Positions 1-6,308 of a stretch of DNA of 6,347 nt are shown here, piece by piece. This stretch comes from an uncultured Steroidobacter sp. Lineage in GTDB: Bacteria > Pseudomonadota > Gammaproteobacteria > Steroidobacterales > Steroidobacteraceae. The stretch lies in contig CAMLEO010000359.1 in assembly GCA_946478975.1 (NCBI GenBank), positions 1 through 6,347 on the forward strand, in the 5' to 3' direction. The notes under the pieces were generated by a model. It saw only the letters and a program-made list of their open reading frames with translations. It did not search any database and was not told the DNA's origin. The first letter of the stretch is position 1. Every line of letters begins with the position of its first letter. Both the position numbers and the translations under genes were made by a program.

Positions 1-1
1 G

Positions 2-2191
2 CCCAAAGCATTCATGATGAAGAAACAGAAAGGCAAAGCGGATGCGGTGTGGCAGTCCAATCGCGCATCCGAAGACGAACCTGCGTCGCGCCCTGCACTG
101 AAGTCAGTTGCAGAACTCGCGCCACGCAAGCAAGCAAAGGCGACGAAAAAGAAATCCAGCAAGCGCGTGCGCATGCCGGCGTTCATCGAACCCGAGTTGT
201 GCAAGTCGGTCGATCGGCCGCCGGTGGGCGGCGGCTGGGGCCACGAAGTGAAATTCGACGGCTATCGCTTGCAACTGCGCATCGCCAACGGCGAAGTCAC
301 ATTGAAGACTCGCAAGGGCCTGGATTGGACGCCCAAGTTCCAGGCCATTGCCGATGCAGCCAGCGACTTTCCGAGTGCCATCATCGATGGTGAAATCGCG
401 GCGCTGGACGAGAACGGCTCGCCGGATTTCGCGGCGTTACAAGCGGCGCTGTCCGAAGGCCGCACCGACGATCTGATTTTCTTCGCATTCGATCTGTTGT
501 ACAGCGACGACGGCGATCGTCGTTCGCTGCCGTTGTCTGAGCGCAAGGCGGAGCTGAAGGAATATCTCGAAGCGCAAGGCCAGGGCTCGACGACGTTGAT
601 CCGCTATGTCGAACATTTCGAGACCGCGGGCGACGCGGTGTTGAATTCGGCCTGCCGCATGAATCTGGAAGGCATCATTTCCAAGCGACTGGATTCCAAA
701 TATCGCGGCGGCCGCGGCGACGATTGGACCAAAGCCAAATGTCGCGCCGGGCAGGAAGTCGTGATCGGCGGCTGGAAACAAACCGGTCAAAACTTCCGTT
801 CGCTGATGGTGGGCGTGAATCGCGGCGGTCATCTCGTGCACGTCGGCAGCGTCGGCACCGGGTTCGGCGGCGACAAGCTGCGCGCACTGTGGCCGAAGTT
901 GAAGAAGGTCGAGACCGACAAGAATCCATTTGGTGGCAAGACCGCTCCGCGCAAAGGCGCGGACGTGCATTGGGTCAAACCTCAGTTGGTTGCTGAGATC
1001 GAATTCGCCGGCTGGACCGGCGGCGGCAACATTCGCCAGGCCGCATTCAAAGGACTGCGCACCGACAAGCCGGCGAAGGAGATCGTCGCCGAGATGCCGG
1101 TCGAGGCGGAGGAGACAGAAGTCGCCGAGCCAAAGCCAGCGAAGCAGGCTGCACGCAAGCAGGCTGCGCCGAAGAAGTCCGCTGCTGCCAGAAAGAGCAC
1201 GAAGCAAACAACGGGGCCGTCGGTGGTCATGGGCGTGCCCATTTCCAGCCCCGACAAACCGTTGTGGCCGGATGCGAACGATGGCGAGCCTGTGACAAAG
1301 CTCGAACTCGCGCGCTACTTCGAAGCCATGGGCGAATGGATTCTGCCGCACATCAAAGGACGTCCCTGCTCGGTGATTCGTGCGCCCGATGGCATTCAGC
1401 ACGAGCGCTTCTTCCAACGCCACGCCATGCAAGGCACCTCGAACCTGCTGACGCTGGTGAAAGTCAGCGGCGATCACAAACCGTACTTGCAAGTCGATCG
1501 AGTCGAAGCGTTAGCTGCTTTAGCGCAGTCGGCGGCGATCGAGCTGCACCCGTGGAACTGTCAGCCTGGCAAGCCGGCGACACCGGGACGGCTGGTGTTC
1601 GATCTGGATCCCGGCCCGGATGTCGACTTCACGACCGTGATCGCCGCGGCAAAAGAAATAAAGTCGCGGCTCGAAGCATTGGGCCTGGTGTCGTTCTGCA
1701 AGACCACCGGCGGCAAAGGTTTGCATGTCGTCACGCCGCTGGCTGACTCGAAGAACAATCGACTGACGTGGCCGGAAGCGAAGGCGTTCGCGCAAGGCGT
1801 GTGCGTTCGTATGGCCGATGAGAGTCCCGATTTGTACGTCGTGAACATGGCCAAGAAGGTGCGCGGCGGTCGCATCTTCCTCGACTACTTGCGTAACGAT
1901 CGAATGTCGACTGCCGTCGCGCCGCTGTCACCGCGCGTCCGCGAAGGTGCGACAGTGTCGATGCCGTTGAACTGGTCGCAAGTGAAAGCGGGCTTGGATC
2001 CCACGCGCTACACGATGCGCACCGCGGCCGACTACATCGGCAAAGCAACGGAGTGGCAACACTACTGCGACGGCGAGCGGCCGCTGGAAGATGCCATTCG
2101 CAAGTTCGTCGGTGAAAGTAAATCCGGCGGCACAACGGGCCGCGGTCGATCGACTCGCAAGCACTCGAATCATTCGCATGCGGTGACGTAA
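2..2191 (+). CDS. ligD: ATP-dependent DNA ligase D (ligase + polymerase domains), 5' end beyond window
   Basis: Non-homologous end-joining ligase, which works with Ku on double-strand breaks. Residues are counted from the ATG at 14. The nucleotidyltransferase domain spans about 55-350: motif I KFDGYR at 80-85 with adenylated Lys80, a motif-III-like stretch [11 protein letters not shown] at 153-163, LEGIISKR at 218-225 and DWTKAKC at 237-243. An Ala/Lys-rich linker (about 365-402) leads to an archaeo-eukaryotic primase-type polymerase domain (about 405-690) with LVFDLDPGP (metal ligands Asp530 and Asp532), [10 protein letters not shown] at 563-572 and FLDYLRNDR carrying the third Asp at 624. 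The tail is basic. The frame is open to the window edge, no Shine-Dalgarno precedes the ATG at 14, and the first residues (ADAVWQSNR) resemble the linker after the phosphoesterase domain of three-domain LigD. I therefore infer that the true start and a phosphoesterase domain lie upstream. No Ku gene is visible. Confidence 0.93.
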   Translation, partial: PKAFMMKKQKGKADAVWQSNRASEDEPASRPALKSVAELAPRKQAKATKKKSSKRVRMPAFIEPELCKSVDRPPVGGGWGHEVKFDGYRLQLRIANGEVTLKTRKGLDWTPKFQAIADAASDFPSAIIDGEIAALDENGSPDFAALQAALSEGRTDDLIFFAFDLLYSDDGDRRSLPLSERKAELKEYLEAQGQGSTTLIRYVEHFETAGDAVLNSACRMNLEGIISKRLDSKYRGGRGDDWTKAKCRAGQEVVIGGWKQTGQNFRSLMVGVNRGGHLVHVGSVGTGFGGDKLRALWPKLKKVETDKNPFGGKTAPRKGADVHWVKPQLVAEIEFAGWTGGGNIRQAAFKGLRTDKPAKEIVAEMPVEAEETEVAEPKPAKQAARKQAAPKKSAAARKSTKQTTGPSVVMGVPISSPDKPLWPDANDGEPVTKLELARYFEAMGEWILPHIKGRPCSVIRAPDGIQHERFFQRHAMQGTSNLLTLVKVSGDHKPYLQVDRVEALAALAQSAAIELHPWNCQPGKPATPGRLVFDLDPGPDVDFTTVIAAAKEIKSRLEALGLVSFCKTTGGKGLHVVTPLADSKNNRLTWPEAKAFAQGVCVRMADESPDLYVVNMAKKVRGGRIFLDYLRNDRMSTAVAPLSPRVREGATVSMPLNWSQVKAGLDPTRYTMRTAADYIGKATEWQHYCDGERPLEDAIRKFVGESKSGGTTGRGRSTRKHSNHSHAVT

Positions 2192-2200
2192 CATCGTTGC

Positions 2201-3031
2201 ATGAGAGTACTTCGGACCTGCCTGATCCTGAGCTGCGTGTTCGCTGCGGCACCCGCGTTCGCCGATATCGAACGCGGCTTGAACGATATCCGGCGCCAGG
2301 GCTGCAAGAATTATCCGGGAGTGAAGCAGGCGCTGCGCTCGACTCGCGGCTTGGATACGGTGGCTCGCGAATGGTCCAAGGGCGGACGACTGAAGGAAGC
2401 ACTCGAACGCACCGACTACCGAGGCACCACTTCCGCTTCGATGCGCGTGGAAGGATCCACGGATGAGAAAGCCATTCTCGGGATCTTGCGCGACCAGTAC
2501 TGCGACACCATCACCAATCCCGCCTTCACCGAGATTGGTATGTATCAACACGGCAATGGTGTTTGGATCGTCGTCGCGACACCTTTCGTTCCGCCGACGG
2601 TGCGGGATGCTTCGAAGGTCAGTGCGAAAGTGCTGTCGTTGGTCAACGAGGCTCGCAGCAAGCCGCGCAAGTGCGGCAGCACGAATTTTCAACCCGCGCC
2701 GCCGCTGAAGTTATCCGCGATGTTGAGCCAGGCGGCGTTGATACATAGCCAGGATATGGCGAAGAACGATTTCTTCGAGCATCGCGGCTCGGATGGCAGC
2801 ATGGTCGGCGAGCGCGCATCCCGCGTTGGATATCGATGGCGCGGCGTAGCGGAGAACATCGCGATCGGGGCCGAGACCGCGGAGATCGTCGTCGACGGCT
2901 GGCTCAAGAGCCCCGGCCACTGCGTGAACATCATGGGCCCCGATTACACCGAGATGGGCATCGCGTATGTGACCGACCCGAAGAGCAAGCCGGGCATTTA
3001 TTGGACGCAGGTGTTCGGCAAGCCGTTCTAA
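2201..3031 (+). CDS. Exported CAP-superfamily (SCP/PR-1-like) protein with a degenerate second CAP-like half
   Basis: A 276-residue protein with a signal peptide (MRVLRT, hydrophobic core, cleavage likely after AFA at 19-21), so periplasmic or secreted. Residues 143-276 form a CAP domain: VNEAR at 148-152, HSQDMAKNDFFEH at 182-194, AENIAIG at 217-223, SPGHCVNI at 237-244, YTEMGIAY at 249-256. The cavity residues expected of the family (His194, Glu218, His240) are present. Residues 22-130 seem to be an older, degenerate copy: YCDTITNPAFTEIGM at 100-114 matches HCVNIMGPDYTEMGI at 240-254 with Tyr in place of His, and both halves end in PF. Each half has two cysteines (35/101 and 158/241), suggesting one disulfide each. 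The biochemical role of bacterial CAP proteins is mostly unsettled. The gene starts 9 bases after ligD with only a weak upstream GGTGA, so it may be co-transcribed with ligD or poorly translated; a shared function is not implied. Confidence 0.88.
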   Translation: MRVLRTCLILSCVFAAAPAFADIERGLNDIRRQGCKNYPGVKQALRSTRGLDTVAREWSKGGRLKEALERTDYRGTTSASMRVEGSTDEKAILGILRDQYCDTITNPAFTEIGMYQHGNGVWIVVATPFVPPTVRDASKVSAKVLSLVNEARSKPRKCGSTNFQPAPPLKLSAMLSQAALIHSQDMAKNDFFEHRGSDGSMVGERASRVGYRWRGVAENIAIGAETAEIVVDGWLKSPGHCVNIMGPDYTEMGIAYVTDPKSKPGIYWTQVFGKPF

Positions 3032-3036
3032 ACAAG

Positions 3037-3063
3037 AAGGCGCCGAGGTGAGCTCGGCGCCTT
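3037..3063. terminator. Bidirectional hairpin terminator between convergent genes
   Basis: A perfect 11-bp inverted repeat (AAGGCGCCGAG / CTCGGCGCCTT) with a 5-base loop, GTGAG. It starts 5 bases after the CAP gene stop at 3031 and lies just past the stop of the minus-strand gene that ends at 3088. The stem is GC-rich and is followed by TTGTT on the + strand and CTTGTTT on the - strand. The U-tracts are short and interrupted, but the position between two convergent stops fits a shared terminator. Confidence 0.8.
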
Positions 3064-3087
3064 TGTTACGTAGCATTGGAATGTTTG

Positions 3088-3927
3088 TTAGTTGCGAGAG
3101 ACGTGGGCCGAGCCGTTGCCCTGCGCGGAGACACCATTCTCGCGCGAGGCCGAGGCGGAGCCGTTCGCGTCGCCAGAAACATTCAGCGGGCGAGAAGGCT
3201 GCGCGACCTTGACCGGCTCGGCCTGCTTCGCAGGCTCGCTGCTCGGCTGAGTGGTGTTGGCCACCGGCGCCTTCGCGTCGCTGACCTTCGGTTCCTTCAC
3301 GAGGCTTCCGCTGGCCGCGCCTTCGCCGGCGCCCTGCGTGCTGCCGAGCAACTCCGGCTTGTTCGCCAGCGCACCGCTCGCAGCGCCAGTGGCCGAGCCT
3401 TGCGCAGCGCCGACCATTTCAGACTTCTGCAGGCCGCTGCTCACCGCACCGCTCGTCGCACCCTGCGCGGCGCCGGCGACGTTCAGGCCTTCATGGCTCA
3501 CGCCGGAGGCGGCGGAGGCGGCGACATTCGCAGCACCGTCGATCTGCACGTTGTTGACCTCATGCGCAGCAGTCGCAGCCGCATCGGACGCACCGGTCGT
3601 CGCAACATCACGGGTCTCGTTCACTTTCGACGTAGCACGATCGCGTGCCGCACCGGCGGTGCTCCGCGCTTTGTCGGTAGCGCGATCCGCAGTATCGCGA
3701 GTGGTCCGGCGCAGCGAGCTGGAGTCGAGGTCCGCACCGAGCGAGCCATTCATCGTGCCCTGGCCCATCACACCCATGTCGCGCATGCCGCCCGACAACG
3801 TGCCCCCGAGCCCACCGCCGACGCCACCGCCGCCCAGGACCTGGGCATTCACAGCGGCGCAATTCAGAGCAGCAGCCAACGCAACACCGATCAGCGTGAA
3901 ACGAGGCGCCGTGCAAAAGGTCTTCAT
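3088..3927 (-). CDS. Exported Ala/Gly/Ser-rich repetitive protein, function unknown
   Basis: I do not recognise this family. It is read as 279 residues starting at MKTFCTAP. The frame also has an ATG two codons earlier (3933), but AGGAG at 3938-3934 abuts that ATG and sits 6 bases before the ATG at 3927, so I chose the latter. A signal peptide ends near AVNA (about residue 28). The mature part holds a Gly-rich stretch (about 32-47), a Met/Gly stretch (48-59), a charged Arg/Asp/Thr/Ala segment (about 72-120) that could form amphipathic helix and recalls LEA-type sequences, three 21-22-residue repeats (152-215), a Pro/Lys/Glu-rich spacer, and a C-terminal pair NGSASASREN / NGSAHVSRN. The mature part has no cysteine and no enzyme motif. 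It is probably a disordered envelope or secreted structural protein. An ECF-type promoter lies upstream, matching those of the peptidase and sigma genes. Codon-level plausibility is good, although open frames on the opposite strand are also long here. Confidence 0.8.
   Translation of the reverse strand: MKTFCTAPRFTLIGVALAAALNCAAVNAQVLGGGGVGGGLGGTLSGGMRDMGVMGQGTMNGSLGADLDSSSLRRTTRDTADRATDKARSTAGAARDRATSKVNETRDVATTGASDAAATAAHEVNNVQIDGAANVAASAASGVSHEGLNVAGAAQGATSGAVSSGLQKSEMVGAAQGSATGAASGALANKPELLGSTQGAGEGAASGSLVKEPKVSDAKAPVANTTQPSSEPAKQAEPVKVAQPSRPLNVSGDANGSASASRENGVSAQGNGSAHVSRN
3283..3474 (-). repeat. Three tandem 21-22-residue coding repeats
   Basis: Inside the Ala/Gly/Ser-rich protein, three consecutive units begin GAAQGATSGAVSSGL, GAAQGSATGAASGAL and GSTQGAGEGAASGSL, and end with QKSEMV, ANKPELL and VKEPKV. 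The shared pattern is G-x-x-Q-G, then small residues, then S-G-x-L and a charged/Pro segment. The units are similar in protein but diverged enough to be an old duplication rather than a recent slippage array. Confidence 0.7.
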
Positions 3928-3933
3928 GATCAT

Positions 3934-3938
3934 CTCCT
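3934..3938 (-). promoter_or_regulatory. Ribosome binding site that decides the start of the repetitive-protein gene
   Basis: AGGAG on the minus strand. It touches the upstream ATG (3933) but is 6 bases from the ATG at 3927, a normal Shine-Dalgarno spacing. It therefore supports the shorter protein beginning MKTF. Confidence 0.7.
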
Positions 3939-3975
3939 GTCGTGGCGGCAGCCAATCTGCAGCCTTTGATAGGAG

Positions 3976-4001
3976 TACGAGGGGGGATGTCGATTTCTTC
4001 C
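3976..4001 (-). promoter_or_regulatory. ECF-type promoter of the repetitive-protein gene
   Basis: On the minus strand, GGAAGAA (4001-3995), 15 bases, then CGTA (3979-3976). This is the same -35/-10 pair and the same spacing as in front of the peptidase and sigma genes. CGTA ends 48 bases before the ATG at 3927, leaving room for a leader of roughly 40 bases that includes the AGGAG site. An A/T tract (4012-4021) lies just upstream of the -35. Support comes from the matching copies; no transcript data are available. Confidence 0.62.
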
Positions 4002-4013
4002 GCGAACCGCGAA
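4000..4013. repeat. Tandem 7-bp repeat CCGCGAA x2 at the -35 flank
   Basis: Two adjacent copies of CCGCGAA on the + strand, which also form a small inverted repeat CGCG-AAC-CGCG (4001-4011). They overlap the upstream edge of the -35 element of the repetitive-protein promoter and are followed by AAAAATTTTT (4012-4021). It may be an operator or an UP-like flank, or may be chance. The hairpin lacks a downstream U-tract for the minus-strand peptidase transcript. Confidence 0.35.
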
Positions 4014-4038
4014 AAATTTTTGTTTCACGTAATGCCGG

Positions 4039-5364
4039 TTACGGGCGGGGGGCGGCGGCCAGCTTTTCGGACATGCGCAGGTCGTCGCCGACCAGGCCGT
4101 TGCCATAGATCTTATCTGCGCCCTTCGCGCCCAGATCCATTGCCTGGGCAGCCAGCAGTGCGACGGCGGACGCCGCTTGTTCTTTGCCGGGTGCGCTGAT
4201 GTTCCTTGCGAGCAGGCCGGCGACGATGGGCGAAGCGAATGAAGTGCCGCGAACTTTTGCGAACGGCGTTTCGATGCTGGCTGCGGACATATTCGAGCCG
4301 GGCGCCGCGAAGTCGACGTGATCGCCGCGGCAAGCTTCCACCAGCACGCGATGCCTCGCGTCGACGCCGGTGACGGCGATCACGTTCGGATAAGAAGCTG
4401 GATATAAAGGTGGCGCGCTCGGCCCGTCGTTGCCGACGGCGGCGACCACGATGTGACCTTTCTTGATCACGACTTTGACGATGCGTTCGAGCAGCGCGTT
4501 CGAGGGGCCGACCAGGCTGATGTTGATCACCGGGACTTTTTCCTTCGCCAGCCAGGAGAAGGCGTCGGCGACCAGATCGACTGCGCCGCCGGCGGCGAGG
4601 TCGCAGTAAACATCCGCCGAGAACAGCTCGGCGCCGGGTACGGCGCCATGGAAGTCGGTGGTCTGGCCGACCAACAGCGAGGCGACGGCGGTGCCATGAG
4701 GATTGGGAATGTTTCCTCCGGCGCAGCCATGTTCGTGAATGGTCACGCCGGTGAAGACGGGATGGGTTCGCTGCACGCCGCCGTCGATGAGGCCGACCTT
4801 GATGCTTGCTGCCCGGAGCGGCGACGCTTCGCTCGCCGGGGCAACGGGAGCTCCCTCGGTCCCCGGCTCCACCTCACCACTATCTAAATAGATATGGTTG
4901 TAATCGTACGTCCCCTCCGGATCATCCTGGCGCAGCCTTTCCAGCGCGCGGCGCGTCGACATCCCGGCAGGGGCCTGCAACACAACGATCGTAACATCCA
5001 ACCCTTCCAAACTCCGCGTGCGCCCGATGCCAAATCCCGCCGCCCGCGCGCGATCGAGCGCTTCCTGGGTCGGTGACAACGCAACGACTTCGTTGCGAAC
5101 AATCGGCGCCCCGCGAGGGTCGGTCTCCAGCACGGTGCGGTTCGTCCGCAGCAGATTGCGAATGCGCAGCTGCCTCAGCTCACGCAGCTGCCTCGGGTCC
5201 GCCTGCTCCAGCACGCCATTGACGGTGCGGTTCAGCGGCTGGGTGTCCAAGCCCCCGGGGAGGGTCGGCAGCTGCACCGGCGGCAGGCCGATTTGCGCAC
5301 GGGCGGGCGATGCCGCCAGCGCGAGCAGCCCAAGCAGCAACACTATGAGTCGGCTTTGGAGCAT
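4039..5364 (-). CDS. Secreted subtilisin-like serine peptidase (S8 family)
   Basis: A 441-residue endopeptidase, exported by a signal peptide (MLQSRLIVLL to about ARA at 21-23). Residues 24-180 are a pro-region; 121-160 (GLDVTIVVLQAPAG then ALERLRQDDPEG and YNHIY) resemble the inhibitor-I9-type prodomain that folds and blocks subtilases. The catalytic domain (about 185-435) has Asp194 in GLIDGGV, His223 in NPHGTAVASL, oxyanion Asn312 in AVGNDGP and Ser375 in RGTSFASPIVAG. The Asp motif is D-G-G instead of the usual D-S/T-G. Cysteines are at 214, 254 and 345. The frame extends 21 codons further upstream to 5427, but I prefer 5364: it begins a clean signal peptide, has AGGA 6 bases before it, and the longer start would lie upstream of the promoter. 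There is no autotransporter or anchor segment. The gene is divergent from a sigma factor and shares its promoter motif, so induction by that sigma factor is likely. Confidence 0.93.
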   Translation of the reverse strand: MLQSRLIVLLLGLLALAASPARAQIGLPPVQLPTLPGGLDTQPLNRTVNGVLEQADPRQLRELRQLRIRNLLRTNRTVLETDPRGAPIVRNEVVALSPTQEALDRARAAGFGIGRTRSLEGLDVTIVVLQAPAGMSTRRALERLRQDDPEGTYDYNHIYLDSGEVEPGTEGAPVAPASEASPLRAASIKVGLIDGGVQRTHPVFTGVTIHEHGCAGGNIPNPHGTAVASLLVGQTTDFHGAVPGAELFSADVYCDLAAGGAVDLVADAFSWLAKEKVPVINISLVGPSNALLERIVKVVIKKGHIVVAAVGNDGPSAPPLYPASYPNVIAVTGVDARHRVLVEACRGDHVDFAAPGSNMSAASIETPFAKVRGTSFASPIVAGLLARNISAPGKEQAASAVALLAAQAMDLGAKGADKIYGNGLVGDDLRMSEKLAAAPRP

Positions 5365-5368
5365 GTGA

Positions 5369-5374
5369 TTTCCT
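5369..5374 (-). promoter_or_regulatory. Ribosome binding site of the S8 peptidase
   Basis: AGGAAA on the minus strand, with its AGGA core 6 bases before the ATG at 5364. Together with the promoter at 5391-5418 it supports this start over the in-frame ATG at 5427. Confidence 0.7.
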
Positions 5375-5390
5375 GAGGACGCTTGAGCAT

Positions 5391-5418
5391 ATACGCATCG
5401 CAGCCGAGAATTCTTCCC
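5391..5418 (-). promoter_or_regulatory. ECF-type promoter of the S8 peptidase
   Basis: On the minus strand, GGGAAGAA (5418-5411), 15 bases, then CGTAT (5395-5391). It pairs with GGGAATAA-N15-CGTAT on the opposite strand of the same intergenic region. Transcription would begin roughly 5-8 bases past the -10, giving a leader of about 20 bases with a good Shine-Dalgarno. The GGAA / CGT core is typical of promoters read by ECF sigma factors. Confidence 0.7.
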
Positions 5419-5459
5419 TGCAGCCACGTTATGCTTGTTGAGAATTTTCGCGTGACCCC

Positions 5460-5487
5460 GGGAATAAAAACCACTCCCCGCTCGTAT
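5460..5487 (+). promoter_or_regulatory. ECF-type autoregulatory promoter of the sigma factor operon
   Basis: GGGAATAA (5460-5467), 15 bases, then CGTAT (5483-5487), equal in layout to the divergent peptidase promoter. An AATTTTCGCG stretch (5443-5452) lies upstream and recalls the flank of the third copy. The -10 ends only two bases before the ATG at 5490, so the transcript would start at or inside the start codon. Autoregulation by the encoded sigma factor is the usual arrangement and is inferred here. Confidence 0.65.
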
Positions 5488-5489
5488 TC

Positions 5490-5984
5490 ATGAACGAGAC
5501 CTCGGCAACCCTGGAGCAAGTTCGTCAGCAAATCGTAGCGCTGCTGCCGCGGATGCGGCGGTTCGGGCGGACCATCACCCGCCACGCTTCGGACGCCGAC
5601 GACCTGGTGCAGATCTCGATCGAGCGTGCGCTGATGCGCTATCAGCAGTGGCGGCCCGAAGCGCCGTTTCACAGCTGGGTATTCGGCATCATGCGCAACG
5701 CCTGGATCGACGAAGTTCGCGCTCGCAGCCGGCACGGTGAAGTGCTGGCGCCGGAGGACGCAGGGGTCGAAGTGGCGGACAACGCCAGTGAGGCGCAGCT
5801 GCGGATGCTGTCGGTGCAGCGAGCGATGGCGACGCTGCCGGACGAGCAGCGGCTGGCGGTAGCGCTGGTGCTGGTCGAAGGGCTGTCCTACAAGGAAGCT
5901 GCCGAGGCGCTGGAGATTCCAATCGGCACATTGACCAGCCGGCTGGCGCGCGGCCGCGAGGCGCTGCAAAAGCAGCTGGAATGA
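5490..5984 (+). CDS. ECF-family RNA polymerase sigma factor
   Basis: A 164-residue sigma factor with only regions 2 and 4, the normal size for the ECF group. Region 2 (about 15-82) includes LLPRMRRFGRTITR at 18-31, the core-binding DADDLVQ at 35-41, and the -10-recognising helix around FHSWVFGIMRNAWIDEVRAR (60-79). Region 4 (about 105-162) has LPDEQRLAVALVLVEGLSYKEAAE with a helix-turn-helix at about 131-158 (ALEIPIGTLTSRLARGREAL), which reads the -35. The ATG at 5490 has no Shine-Dalgarno and sits against the -10 of its likely own promoter. The only later ATG (5553, residue 22) would remove the first helix of region 2, so 5490 is kept. The stop is 9 bases before an anti-sigma-like gene, so the two form one operon. 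Likely targets are itself and the two minus-strand secreted-protein genes. Confidence 0.93.
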   Translation: MNETSATLEQVRQQIVALLPRMRRFGRTITRHASDADDLVQISIERALMRYQQWRPEAPFHSWVFGIMRNAWIDEVRARSRHGEVLAPEDAGVEVADNASEAQLRMLSVQRAMATLPDEQRLAVALVLVEGLSYKEAAEALEIPIGTLTSRLARGREALQKQLE

Positions 5985-5993
5985 AGGTGGACC

Positions 5994-6308
5994 ATGCAGT
6001 TCTCGGATGAAACATTGATGGCGTATGCCGACGGCGAAGTCGACGCCGACACGCGCCGTCAAATCGAAACGGCGATGGCGTCCGATCCGACGATTGCCGA
6101 GCGCGTCGCCCATCACCGGGCGTTGCGAACGGACCTGGGCGCCGCATTCGGCGGCGTGCTCGATGAGCCCGTGCCGTCGCGTTTGCTCGACGCCGCGAAT
6201 TCGACGCCGGTGGGCGCGCGCATCGACGGGGAGCAGCTCCTCGTCGCGCACAGCCCGCGCACGCGCAATCGCATCCGCGCGGGCTTGCTCGCTCCCGTTT
6301 CTTACTGA
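5994..6308 (+). CDS. Short anti-sigma factor-like protein, probably soluble
   Basis: A 104-residue protein, 9 bases after the sigma gene, with a good ribosome binding site (AAGGTGG at 5984-5990, 3 bases before the ATG). Residues 1-68 have the layout of the N-terminal sigma-binding domain of anti-sigma factors: DETLMAYADGEVDADTRRQ at 5-23, then DPTIAERVAHHRALRTDLGAAF and DEPVPSRLLDAA at 57-68. It probably holds the sigma factor inactive by binding it in the cytoplasm. Related proteins usually continue through a linker into a membrane helix and a periplasmic domain. Here the chain ends after 36 further residues, with no hydrophobic segment of membrane-spanning length and no H-x3-C-x2-C zinc motif. 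Either this is a naturally short cytoplasmic form or a frameshift after about residue 68 cut it: both other + frames stay open to the window end, but neither shows a membrane helix in the visible part. Confidence 0.78.
   Translation: MQFSDETLMAYADGEVDADTRRQIETAMASDPTIAERVAHHRALRTDLGAAFGGVLDEPVPSRLLDAANSTPVGARIDGEQLLVAHSPRTRNRIRAGLLAPVSY

Noticed and set aside
1142..1167. 11-bp direct repeat AAGCAGGCTGC at a 15-bp period
   Set aside because: It encodes the Lys/Gln/Ala-Ala repeats of the flexible LigD linker and is explained by low-complexity coding.
437..1492. Long minus-strand open frame (351 codons) opposite ligD
   Set aside because: It lies entirely over the clearly conserved ligase/polymerase frame, its product is Arg/Ala/Leu-rich with no recognisable motif, and it is a usual shadow in high-GC DNA.
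2086..2110. GGAAGAT-N14-CGTC on the plus strand ahead of the CAP gene
   Set aside because: Both elements deviate from the motif, the spacing is one base short, and it lies inside the ligD coding sequence about 90 bases before the CAP start.
3966..3993. Sigma-70-like TCGACA-N16-TATCAA on the minus strand upstream of the repetitive-protein gene
   Set aside because: The -10 matches only 4 of 6 positions. It overlaps the better-supported ECF-type element, whose copies occur at two other genes; it remains possible as a second promoter.
4001..4021. CGCG-AAC-CGCG hairpin next to AAAAATTTTT as a terminator for the peptidase gene
   Set aside because: On the minus strand the A/T tract precedes the stem instead of following it, and the stem is only 4 bp.
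3076..4108. Plus-strand open frames of 285-297 codons opposite the repetitive exported protein
   Set aside because: These are Arg- or Ala/Pro-rich with no signal peptide. The minus-strand frame has a signal peptide, ribosome binding site, promoter, ordered repeats and a terminator beyond its stop.
5343..6251. Minus-strand open frame of 302 codons opposite the sigma and anti-sigma genes
   Set aside because: It covers two recognisable plus-strand genes and the divergent promoter region, and its product is His/Arg/Gln-rich with no family features.
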